Of a stretch of DNA of 5,309 nucleotides, positions 1-5,309 are shown piece after piece. The position numbers and the translations under genes were made by a program. Numbering within the stretch: position 1 is the first letter of the stretch; each line of letters opens with the position of its first letter. Origin of the DNA: Anaerolineae bacterium (GTDB taxonomy: Bacteria; Chloroflexota; Anaerolineae; B4-G1; SLSP01); NCBI GenBank assembly GCA_016927095.1, contig JAFGNI010000415.1, positions 1-5,309 on the forward strand. The letters run 5' to 3'. The notes below the pieces were generated by a model. The model was given only the letters and a program-made list of their open reading frames with translations. It ran no database searches and was not told the DNA's origin.

Positions 1-36
1 CACGACCTAGGACGCTCGACTCCTGATCTGCCGCTG

Positions 37-64
37 GTGAATCGTGCATCGTGAATCGTGAAAG
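37..64. repeat. Short tandem heptamer repeat, GTGAATC type
   Basis: Three consecutive 7-bp units, GTGAATC, GTGCATC and GTGAATC (37-57), are followed by a degenerate fourth, GTGAAAG (58-64). The array ends 12 bp beyond the stop codon of the leftward transporter gene, so it lies in its 3' flank. It resembles in form the short tandemly repeated heptamers known from intergenic DNA of cyanobacteria and other filamentous bacteria. It lacks dyad symmetry and a T-run, so I do not read it as a terminator. The units are seen directly; membership of a genome-wide family is inference. Confidence 0.6.
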
Positions 65-76
65 TGGCCTTGGTTC

Positions 77-1390
77 TCAGTCCGCGACCACACCTTCTGT
101 ACCAGCAGGGCGGACGCGGGTCGCATCGGCCCCCGCTCTGGCCCAGCGGGAGATGCCCACCATTAGCACCGTGGCTACGGCGGACAGGGCGGCACCGATG
201 GTAAAGAGCCGTGCATAGCCCTTTGCGGTGATGAGACGACCGCCGAAGTAGCTCATGGAGCCGAAGCCCAGCCCCATCGCCATCGTGACGGCGCCGTAGG
301 CGAGGCCCCGCCACCCTTCGCTGACGAGCTCCATCTGGTAGATCTGAAGCTCGGGGATCCAGACGGCGGCAGAGACCTGGACGCCCAGCAGACCTAGTGC
401 AGCAGCGCTCCAGTGTGGGACGAACGCCAGCAAGGCCAAGCTCCCGATCTGGACTCCCGTCGTGATGGCCAGGATCGAGCCGTGGGACCAGCGCCGCAGC
501 ATGCGGGGCAACAGCAGCGTGGCGATGATGGCAGCGATTTGACCGATGCTGGTCAGGGCACCGATTGAGGAGGTTGAGAGCGCAAGGTCGGTATCCATGT
601 AGGGGCTGCAATAGGCCTGGCAGGTTGTCCAGCCCATATGACGGGCGAAGACGTACGCGATGAGGCCCACCACGAGGCTGAAGGGGAAAGCGCCCTTCGC
701 CACCGATTTCGTCTCCGTTGCTGTGGGCCGCAAGCCACCGCGGATGCGGCTGAGCGGCAAGATAGCGCTCAGACCAAGGATGGCGCCCACAAAGAGCGCC
801 CAGGCATAGGGCGCAGCCGTCTCTAAGGCGATGCTAACCGGGACGCGGGTGGCAATCAACCGGACCACGATCGCCGGCAGCACCCCTCCCAATAGTGTGC
901 CTAAGAAGGTGCCAATGCCACGCAGAACGCTTGTCAGGGCGTAAGCCGAGGCACGGTTCGCATCAGATGTGACCAACATAAGGGCGGGAACGCTGTTGAC
1001 GCTGAACATGGACCATCCGATCGTGGTCACGACCTGGGAGGCGAGGGGTAGGAGGCGCGCCAGGGCGACAGGGGCGCCTGCAGCAAGGGGCAGCAGGAAC
1101 ATGCCACCCGCGACGACCCATCCACCGACGAGCATAACGCGTCGTGTGCCGAGGCGCTGACCCAGCGCACCGCTGGGCACGCCCATAGACATAAAGGTCA
1201 GAGCCCCGGTTGCGTAGTAGGTGCCGAGGAAGGAGGTGTCGTAACCGAGGCGCAGCAAATAGAGTCCGCGCAGCAGGGCGAAGACCCCGAAATAGCTGAT
1301 GGCGATCAGACCGGACACAATAATGATCTGTCGCGCATCGTGGCTGTAATCCCGGAGTGTCGGTAAGCGTATCGGTATGCGTGTATTCAT
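77..1390 (-). CDS. MFS (major facilitator superfamily) transporter, substrate unknown
   Basis: A 437-residue, very hydrophobic inner-membrane protein of typical MFS length. About 12 helices can be placed, roughly at residues 22-44, 52-74, 84-104, 107-133, 150-178, 193-213, 236-256, 272-295, 304-325, 328-345, 362-385 and 393-414, with a polar central loop at 214-235. The helix 2-3 loop carries a motif-A-like GALGQRLGTRR (residues 74-84), but the usual acidic residue is absent. The two halves show the expected pseudo-repeat: the stretch from N145 (NRASAY, then a G-rich helix) parallels that from W360 (WRGLAY, then a G-rich helix). A predicted outer loop after helix 7 has C257 and C261. The family moves small solutes by proton-coupled or facilitated transport; drug efflux or metabolite export are possible here, and the substrate cannot be read from sequence. 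The start is the first ATG of the frame, just below a good promoter; it has no clear Shine-Dalgarno. It is transcribed alone, divergently from the histidine kinase. Confidence 0.9.
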   Translation of the reverse strand: MNTRIPIRLPTLRDYSHDARQIIIVSGLIAISYFGVFALLRGLYLLRLGYDTSFLGTYYATGALTFMSMGVPSGALGQRLGTRRVMLVGGWVVAGGMFLLPLAAGAPVALARLLPLASQVVTTIGWSMFSVNSVPALMLVTSDANRASAYALTSVLRGIGTFLGTLLGGVLPAIVVRLIATRVPVSIALETAAPYAWALFVGAILGLSAILPLSRIRGGLRPTATETKSVAKGAFPFSLVVGLIAYVFARHMGWTTCQAYCSPYMDTDLALSTSSIGALTSIGQIAAIIATLLLPRMLRRWSHGSILAITTGVQIGSLALLAFVPHWSAAALGLLGVQVSAAVWIPELQIYQMELVSEGWRGLAYGAVTMAMGLGFGSMSYFGGRLITAKGYARLFTIGAALSAVATVLMVGISRWARAGADATRVRPAGTEGVVAD

Positions 1391-1402
1391 CGTTATGCAG
1401 TG

Positions 1403-1415
1403 TACAAGGATTGTA
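1403..1415. promoter_or_regulatory. Small inverted repeat over the transporter -10, possible operator
   Basis: A perfect dyad, TACAA-GGA-TTGTA, has 5-bp arms. One arm contributes five of the six bases of the transporter's -10 hexamer (1415-1410 on the minus strand), and the dyad runs to the predicted transcription start. A repressor bound here would block the leftward promoter. Arms this short can arise by chance, so the operator role is inference. Confidence 0.25.
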
Positions 1416-1437
1416 GGTGAGGGCCGGGGGGTGGCAA
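1410..1437 (-). promoter_or_regulatory. Sigma70-type promoter for the MFS gene
   Basis: Read on the minus strand, TTGCCA (1437-1432, 5 of 6 consensus) and TACAAT (1415-1410, 5 of 6) are separated by 16 bp. The predicted start near 1403 leaves a leader of only about 12 nucleotides before the ATG at 1390. That agrees with the lack of a recognisable Shine-Dalgarno and suggests nearly leaderless translation. Confidence 0.55.
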
Positions 1438-1526
1438 GCTAGTGGGGCCCGGCCCGCGTGGTCAGGGGCATGGTCTTGGGAGGGTGCGGTTGGCTTGCAG
1501 CTTCCATTACGGAGGCGCGGGTCACC

Positions 1527-1554
1527 TTGACAAAGTTCTAACCTGTATTAAACT
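1527..1554 (+). promoter_or_regulatory. Sigma70-type promoter for the histidine kinase gene
   Basis: A perfect -35 TTGACA (1527-1532) is followed after 16 bp by TAAACT (1549-1554, 4 of 6). TAGAAT at 1554-1559 is closer to consensus, but its 21-bp spacing is poor. Transcription would start near 1561, giving a leader of about 40 nucleotides. The site lies some 90 bp from the -35 of the divergent transporter promoter, so the two promoters are back to back with room for a shared regulator between them. Confidence 0.5.
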
Positions 1555-1596
1555 AGAATTGCCTGGACATTCGGGTTTTGGTTGAATATCGCTAAC

Positions 1597-1602
1597 AAAG
1601 GA
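1597..1602 (+). promoter_or_regulatory. Ribosome binding site favouring the second ATG of the kinase
   Basis: AAAGGA (1597-1602) abuts or overlaps the first ATG (1602) but stands 5 nucleotides before the in-frame ATG at 1608. Normal Shine-Dalgarno spacing therefore favours initiation at 1608 (Met3 of the longer form). The protein differs by two residues only. Confidence 0.5.
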
Positions 1603-3974
1603 TGGGTATGTTCGGACGGCTGTTGCCCTATATTGCGCCGCTGGTCATTGCGGCTATTGGCTCTTTAGGTCTGGCGATGGCTGTCTGGCGACGCCGTGAG
1701 GTCCCGGGCTCTGAGTGGTTTGCGGTCTCCATGTTGGCTGTGGCGCTTTGGTCGGTAGCGGCGATCCTCACCTATGTGAGCTCGGACCTGACATCGAAGA
1801 TCGCTTGGACGAACGTCCAGTACGTGGGCATTACCACGGCACCGTTAGCCTGGCTGCTGTTTGTCCTACACTACACGGGGCGCGCCAACCTGCTGTCGAC
1901 ACGCAATGTTGCCTTGCTCACCGTCCATCCGGCTCTCACCCAACTCGTCATCTGGACCAATCCATACCACAACCTGTTCCGTGAACGGGTCTGGCTGGAG
2001 CCGGTGGGTGCCGTGACGGTGTTGGGAAACGAGATGGGGCCGCTCTTTTGGCTGCACGCGGTCTACAGCTATGGTTTGATGTTGGTCGCGGCATACGTCC
2101 TGGTGCGGAGCCACCTCTACGCGCCGCGAGTCTACCGGCGTCAGGGTATCGCACTCTTGGTGGCCCTTCTGATGCCCTGGGTAGCCAACGCTATCACCCT
2201 CTTGGGGCCAGTTCCCCTATCCTATATCGACTTGACGCCCTTTGCCTTCACCCTCAGTGGCCTCGCCCTCACGTTGGGGTTGTTGCGGTATGACTTCCTG
2301 GATCTGGTTCCCGTCGCCAGGGAGGCAGTGATGGAGAGCATGGCCGCGGGCGTCATCGTGCTAGACCGACACGATCGCATCGCCGACCTGAACCCTGCTG
2401 CGGAAGGTATCCTGGAGATGCGTCGCAACGAGGCGATTGGACAGCATCTGCCGACCGTGCTGCCGCAGTACTCCTACATCATCTCGCGTTACCGCAATGT
2501 GGACCAACTCCACGATGAGCTGTCCGTTGGGGAAGGGGCAGCGATCCGCACCTTTGATCTGCGAGTCTCGCCGCTGCGGGACCGGCGGCAGCAGGTTGTG
2601 GGCCATCTGGTCGGCATCCAAGACATCACGCGCCGCAAGCGGGCGGAGATTGGGTTGAGCCGCTACGCCGACCGTCTCCGCATTCTCTACGAGATCGACC
2701 AGGCGATTTTAGCAGCTCAGTCCGCTGAGACCATCGCGCTGGCGGCGCTGAATCAGATCCATCGCCTGCTTCCCTGCAAGCGCATGTCGGTGGTTACCTT
2801 CGATCGGCGGAATCTACCACGTCTCCTGGCGATCCGGGGCAACGGTGAGCTGTCGCCGAAGAGCGCGCCGTGGGCGACGGCGATCTCGCGCGAGGACTTT
2901 GCGACGTTCGAGCCGAAATGCGTCAATGTCGTGCCGCGTGAGTCGGGCCTCATATCCGCGGGCCCGCAGCCCACAGAGTTGGACCAGATACTCTACCGTG
3001 AAGGTGTGCGGGCCTACCTGATCGTTCCCCTGGTTGCGCAGGACCAGCTTGTCGGGACGCTGAACCTCGAGGACACCGTTGCCAACGTGTTCACCGCGGA
3101 GCATCTGGATATGGCTGCGCAGATCGCGACCTCGTTGGCGGTGGCATTGGAAAACGCGCGCCTCTATGCAGCGGCACAGCAGGAGTTGGCTGAGCGCAAG
3201 CTGGTGGAAGAGGCGTTGCGTGAGAGCGAGACGAGCCTGCGTCAGAAGGCGGACGATCTCGTGAAGCGCAACGCTGAGTTGGACGCCTTCGCACACACCG
3301 TGGCCCACGATCTGAAGACGCCCCTCTCGCTGCTGTTGGGCTACACGAGCTTCCTTAATGCCGTTGGGGCTACCAAGAAACCCGAGGATCTGGAAATGTC
3401 CGTTCGGGCGATCGGGCAGAGCGCGCGCAAGATGAGCAACATCATCGATGAACTCCTGCTGCTCGCTAGCGTGCGCAAGATGGATGAGGTCCATGTTGCT
3501 CCGGTGGATATGGAGGCGATCACGTACGACGTCCAGGTTCGCCTGTCGGATATGATCGATGAGTATGGTGCGACGATCATCGCGCCGAAGATCTGGCCTA
3601 TCGCTTGGGGGTACGCGCCCTGGATCGAGGAGGTTTGGGCGAACTACATCAGCAACGCGATCAAGTATGGTGGGACGCCCCCTCGCGTGGAGCTGGGTGC
3701 CACGATCATCCCGGCGGAAGACAACCCTGAAGAGGCCCCGAATATGATCCGTTTCTGGGTGCGCGACAACGGAAAGGGCCTCACAGAGGAGCAGCGGGCA
3801 AGGCTCTTCATCCCCTTTGAGCGGCTCGAGCAAGCTCGTGCCAAAGGTTACGGCCTGGGGCTTTCCATCGTCCAGCGCATTATGCACAAGCTCGGCGGTG
3901 TCGCGGGCGTCGAGGAACGCCCCATGGGACAGGGAAGCGTCTTCTATTTCGAGCTCCCCGAGGCCGACCTCTAG
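1602..3974 (+). CDS. Orphan sensor histidine kinase, 7TM-PAS-GAF-HisKA-HATPase_c
   Basis: A 790-residue membrane sensor kinase. Residues 1-230 form about seven helices (9-29, 37-58, 69-90, 101-119, 146-168, 181-201, 207-228) and match the histidine-kinase N-terminal 7TM family, including the WTNPYHNLF loop at 118-126. A PAS domain (about 238-345) ends in the usual DIT-RRKRAE exit, followed by a GAF domain (about 355-520) and a charged coiled coil (520-562). The HisKA H-box AHDLKTPL puts the phospho-accepting histidine at H569; D570 and T573 fit the H-[ED]-x-x-[TN] pattern of kinases that can also dephosphorylate their partner. The ATPase domain is complete: N-box N681/N685, G1 box D722-N-G-K-G726, F-box F736/F739, G2 box G749-Y-G-L-G753. 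I see no receiver domain, HAMP domain or bilin-binding cysteine motif in GAF, and no response regulator in the window, so partner and signal are unknown. Numbering is from the ATG at 1602; the ATG at 1608 is the likelier start. Confidence 0.95.
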   Translation: MGMFGRLLPYIAPLVIAAIGSLGLAMAVWRRREVPGSEWFAVSMLAVALWSVAAILTYVSSDLTSKIAWTNVQYVGITTAPLAWLLFVLHYTGRANLLSTRNVALLTVHPALTQLVIWTNPYHNLFRERVWLEPVGAVTVLGNEMGPLFWLHAVYSYGLMLVAAYVLVRSHLYAPRVYRRQGIALLVALLMPWVANAITLLGPVPLSYIDLTPFAFTLSGLALTLGLLRYDFLDLVPVAREAVMESMAAGVIVLDRHDRIADLNPAAEGILEMRRNEAIGQHLPTVLPQYSYIISRYRNVDQLHDELSVGEGAAIRTFDLRVSPLRDRRQQVVGHLVGIQDITRRKRAEIGLSRYADRLRILYEIDQAILAAQSAETIALAALNQIHRLLPCKRMSVVTFDRRNLPRLLAIRGNGELSPKSAPWATAISREDFATFEPKCVNVVPRESGLISAGPQPTELDQILYREGVRAYLIVPLVAQDQLVGTLNLEDTVANVFTAEHLDMAAQIATSLAVALENARLYAAAQQELAERKLVEEALRESETSLRQKADDLVKRNAELDAFAHTVAHDLKTPLSLLLGYTSFLNAVGATKKPEDLEMSVRAIGQSARKMSNIIDELLLLASVRKMDEVHVAPVDMEAITYDVQVRLSDMIDEYGATIIAPKIWPIAWGYAPWIEEVWANYISNAIKYGGTPPRVELGATIIPAEDNPEEAPNMIRFWVRDNGKGLTEEQRARLFIPFERLEQARAKGYGLGLSIVQRIMHKLGGVAGVEERPMGQGSVFYFELPEADL

Positions 3975-4141
3975 CCTTTTCTGCTGTCGGCGCTGTCCCC
4001 CCCCCACCGGCGAGCCACGTTCGCTTCCACGCATAGCCTGAGCTTCCCGCCGTGTTCTGTTGTCTCACCGTGCCTTCTGACCCCCGCCGATACCTGCACA
4101 CAAGATGCTTGCGCCTTGTTTTGTAGCATATTCGGCTATTA

Positions 4142-4164
4142 TTTGTCAATAAATACTTGACAAA
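4142..4164. promoter_or_regulatory. Perfect 8-bp inverted repeat overlapping the fasciclin -35, probable operator
   Basis: TTTGTCAA (4142-4149) and TTGACAAA (4157-4164) are exact reverse complements separated by 7 bp. The right arm contains the entire -35 hexamer, so a dimeric regulator bound here would compete directly with RNA polymerase. The left arm also creates a TTGACA on the minus strand. No T-tract follows and the loop is AT-rich, so a DNA-level binding site is more likely than an RNA terminator. The symmetry is seen directly; the regulator is unknown. Confidence 0.45.
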
Positions 4165-4185
4165 AATGAGATCATAGTATATAGT
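4157..4185 (+). promoter_or_regulatory. Strong sigma70-type promoter for the fasciclin gene
   Basis: A perfect TTGACA (4157-4162) stands 17 bp, the optimal spacing, before TATAGT (4180-4185, 5 of 6 consensus) in AT-rich DNA. The -10 lies in a tandem ATAGTAT heptamer (4174-4180 and 4181-4187), and a second TATAGT follows at 4189-4194. Transcription should start near 4192. This is the closest match to a consensus promoter in the window. Confidence 0.75.
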
Positions 4186-4257
4186 ATGTATAGTGATGAT
4201 AAAGGGTCGTCAAACAGAAGCAGTGCAAAGCGAATAGTTAGCATAAACCACATAACG

Positions 4258-4265
4258 TAGGAGGT
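4258..4265 (+). promoter_or_regulatory. Near-perfect Shine-Dalgarno of the fasciclin gene
   Basis: TAGGAGGT matches the 16S rRNA tail almost completely. The AGGAGG core ends 5 nucleotides before the ATG at 4270. It fixes the start codon and, with the strong promoter, suggests high expression. Confidence 0.85.
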
Positions 4266-4269
4266 AAAG

Positions 4270-4788
4270 ATGTTCCGCAAACTGCTGTTGAGCATAGTGG
4301 CTTTTGCATTGGTGTTTGGTGGCGCGATCAGCCTAGGCGCCAGCCAGGCATTAGCAGCGCCTCGCGGTGATACACTGGTTGACGTTGCTCTTGCGGCGAA
4401 CGCTTCTACAGGCGAGTTCAGCACCCTCATTGCAGCTGTACTTGCGGCAGATCCAGCCGTCTTTGAGACCCTCAACGGCAATGGGCAGTTAACAGTATTC
4501 GCACCCACTGATGCCGCCTTTGCCAAGCTGGGGTTGGATGCAAGCAACGTTGGTAGCCTGGACCAAGCTACACTGACGCAGATCTTGCTCTACCACGTGG
4601 TACGCGGACGCCGGAACTCCAACGCGATCCTGGGATCGTCCCGTATCCGGACGCTCCAGGGCGGATTCCTGCGTCAGAGCGGGGGTGTTCTGACCGACAA
4701 TCAGGGACGCACCTCGAACATCATTGCGACCGATGTTGCAGCGGCCAATGGCCTGATCCACGTGATCGATGCAGTGGTGCTGCCCTAA
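4270..4788 (+). CDS. Secreted single-domain fasciclin (FAS1) protein
   Basis: A 172-residue exported protein. Residues 1-29 form a signal peptide: MFRK basic start, a hydrophobic core to about residue 24, and A27-L28-A29 as the likely signal peptidase I site. I see no lipobox cysteine, sorting motif or second membrane helix, so the mature protein of about 143 residues should be released or loosely surface-bound. The rest is one FAS1 domain (about 34-172). It shows the opening DTLVDVA (34-40), the H1 box TVFAPTDAAFAKL (75-87), the YH segment ILLYHVVRG (105-113) and the H2 box IHVIDAVVLP (163-172), at which the protein ends. FAS1 domains mediate adhesion to surfaces, matrix or other cells; in bacteria many small secreted members have no assigned role. 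The gene is a single transcription unit with its own strong promoter, excellent RBS and terminator. Family assignment is firm; adhesion is inferred from the family. Confidence 0.94.
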   Translation: MFRKLLLSIVAFALVFGGAISLGASQALAAPRGDTLVDVALAANASTGEFSTLIAAVLAADPAVFETLNGNGQLTVFAPTDAAFAKLGLDASNVGSLDQATLTQILLYHVVRGRRNSNAILGSSRIRTLQGGFLRQSGGVLTDNQGRTSNIIATDVAAANGLIHVIDAVVLP

Positions 4789-4822
4789 GATCAGGGTCGT
4801 TACGAGAAACGCTTGCCGAATT

Positions 4823-4857
4823 CAGCCGCGCCGGGCATTTACCTGGCGCGGCTGTTT
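4823..4857 (+). terminator. Intrinsic terminator after the fasciclin gene
   Basis: Bases 4823-4835 pair with 4842-4854 in a 13-bp stem (ten perfect GC-rich outer pairs, one G-T wobble, two more GC pairs) closed by the hexaloop CATTTA. A short T-tract (TTTGT) follows. The hairpin starts 35 bp after the fasciclin stop. The minus-strand flank has no T-run, so it looks one-directional. Confidence 0.8.
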
Positions 4858-4873
4858 GTGCCAAAGCCTATGC

Positions 4874-4901
4874 TTGCGTGGTGGTCCAGCGCTTCTATAC
4901 T
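4874..4901 (+). promoter_or_regulatory. Probable promoter of the DinB-like gene
   Basis: TATACT (4896-4901, 5 of 6 consensus) is a good -10. The best -35, TTGCGT (4874-4879), matches at only 3 of 6 positions with 16-bp spacing. Transcription would start near 4908, about 20 nucleotides before the ATG. The preceding terminator makes a separate promoter here necessary. Confidence 0.45.
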
Positions 4902-4914
4902 ATGGGTAACTCAG

Positions 4915-4920
4915 AAGGAG
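4915..4920 (+). promoter_or_regulatory. Shine-Dalgarno of the DinB-like gene
   Basis: AAGGAG lies 6 nucleotides before the ATG at 4927 and supports that start over later in-frame codons. Confidence 0.8.
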
Positions 4921-4926
4921 CGCACG

Positions 4927-5309
4927 ATGATAGCCAGCTATCCTACCAAACAGGGACGCCCGCGCGAGTACGGCTTCCAAGCCCTGCCCGGCTTCGCGGA
5001 CCAGGGCGTGGCCCTGGTGGCTGCGGCACTGGATGAGCTGCGGGCGCGGGTGATCGACCAGATCGAGGACTTGCCGCCGGAGGCCCTACGCTTTGTTCCT
5101 CCAGGAACCACGCTGACGATTGGGGCACTGGCGGCGCACCTGGTCTGGGCTGAGGCCGGCTGGATCGAGCGCATCGCGCGCGGCACGGGCCAGACTGTCA
5201 CAGCGCCGCCTGATCTGCGGGCGGCTGTGGATCCTGCCGGTCGGGCGCTGCCGCGCGGCGAGCAGGTGATCCCTGACCTCGATGCTCCGGCGTTGGTAGC
5301 GTTCTGCCA
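4927..5309 (+). CDS. DinB/DUF664-family protein, 3' end cut by the window
   Basis: The frame is open from the ATG at 4927 to the window edge, giving 127 complete codons and no stop. The visible part is cytoplasmic in character and rich in Ala, Leu, Arg and Pro. A first helix (about 24-47, ending in the common LPPEALRFVPPG turn) is followed by a second, TLTIGALAAHLVWAEAGWI (62-80). This matches the DinB four-helix-bundle pattern in which a helix-2 histidine (H71 here) is the first metal ligand and an aromatic E-x-x-W segment follows. The other two ligand histidines of the family would lie beyond the window. Relatives include damage-inducible DinB of Bacillus (unrelated to DNA polymerase IV) and metal-dependent thiol transferases such as bacillithiol or mycothiol S-transferases, plus many of unknown function, so the substrate is open. 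The gene follows a terminator and has its own promoter and RBS. Confidence 0.75.
   Translation, partial: MIASYPTKQGRPREYGFQALPGFADQGVALVAAALDELRARVIDQIEDLPPEALRFVPPGTTLTIGALAAHLVWAEAGWIERIARGTGQTVTAPPDLRAAVDPAGRALPRGEQVIPDLDAPALVAFC

Larger units (their letters stand above)
3975..4269. other. Intergenic region between kinase and fasciclin genes
   Basis: The 295 bp contain no convincing gene. The left half is GC-rich and includes a run of nine C (3997-4005). No convincing terminator for the kinase is visible. A 4-bp dyad over its stop codon (GAGG 3960-3963, CCTC 3968-3971, then TTTT at 3977-3980) and a 5-bp one (ACAAG 4100-4104, CTTGT 4115-4119, then TTTTG) are both weak. The right half changes abruptly to AT-rich DNA (39 G+C in 120 bases at 4141-4260, 32.5%) and carries the fasciclin promoter, an inverted repeat and a leader of about 78 nucleotides. 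Confidence 0.7.

Noticed and set aside
638..1160. Small plus-strand frames inside the transporter gene (638-826, 969-1160)
   Set aside because: They are antisense to conserved membrane helices, have compositionally odd products and no promoter or RBS. They are shadows of the real gene.
1441..1470. GC-rich self-complementary stretch (GGGCCCGGCCC) in the divergent spacer
   Set aside because: It is low-complexity G/C sequence with no T-tract or defined loop, and it lies upstream of both promoters, where a terminator has no purpose.
1602..3974. Reading the kinase GAF domain as a bilin-binding phytochrome-like photosensor
   Set aside because: The GAF domain lacks the conserved chromophore cysteine context. 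Its cysteines, C392 and C440, are not followed by His or set in the usual motif, and no PHY domain is present.
3960..3980. Hairpin plus TTTT as a terminator of the kinase gene
   Set aside because: The stem is only 4 bp with a 4-base loop, partly inside the coding end, and the T-run is 5 bases away. It is too weak to annotate.
2814..4034. Long (406-codon) open frame antisense to the histidine kinase
   Set aside because: It lies wholly opposite conserved kinase domains. Its product is rich in Arg, His, Asp and Leu without recognisable domains or helices, and it has no clear RBS. Such frames arise from codon bias in GC-rich genes.
4100..4123. ACAAG/CTTGT dyad followed by TTTTG as a terminator
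   Set aside because: The stem is a 5-bp AT-containing one with a 10-base loop. It is more likely chance in an AT-rich stretch, though it remains the best position for a kinase terminator.
4196..4237. 13-codon upstream ORF in the fasciclin leader
   Set aside because: It starts only a few bases after the predicted transcription start and has no Shine-Dalgarno. Its sequence shows no run of regulatory codons as in attenuation leaders.

Overview
The window is a moderately GC-rich piece of bacterial chromosome with four protein genes and short, well-formed intergenic regions. Gene style points to the Chloroflexota, probably the Chloroflexus/Roseiflexus/Kouleothrix side. The basis is a long orphan 7TM-PAS-GAF histidine kinase, a small secreted single-domain fasciclin protein, a DinB-family protein and a heptamer repeat between genes. 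This placement is inferred from protein style only; no marker gene is present.

Layout. Bases 1-76 hold a short GTGAATC-type heptamer repeat. A 12-helix major facilitator superfamily (MFS) transporter runs leftward (77-1390). A 211-bp divergent spacer carries back-to-back sigma70-type promoters, one for the transporter and one for the rightward kinase. The sensor histidine kinase (1602-3974) has seven N-terminal membrane helices, PAS, GAF, a coiled coil, and complete HisKA and HATPase_c domains, but no receiver domain and no response regulator nearby. A 295-bp intergenic region follows; its right part is strikingly AT-rich and carries a near-consensus promoter overlapped by a perfect 8-bp inverted repeat. 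This drives a secreted FAS1 protein (4270-4788) that has a textbook Shine-Dalgarno and is closed by a strong 13-bp-stem terminator hairpin. A new promoter and RBS then lead into a DinB/DUF664-like protein (4927 onward) cut by the window edge.

How the parts relate. Each gene appears to be its own transcription unit; no operon is evident. The kinase and transporter are divergent neighbours, so co-regulation is possible but nothing in the sequence proves it. The kinase has all the catalytic boxes and probably signals to a response regulator elsewhere. The fasciclin gene has the strongest expression signals in the window and is probably an abundant exported surface or matrix protein.

I see no phage genes, insertion sequence, CRISPR array, tRNA/rRNA or defence locus, and no clear evidence of an undescribed multi-gene system. 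The most interesting non-coding signal is the inverted repeat and AT-rich promoter of the fasciclin gene.
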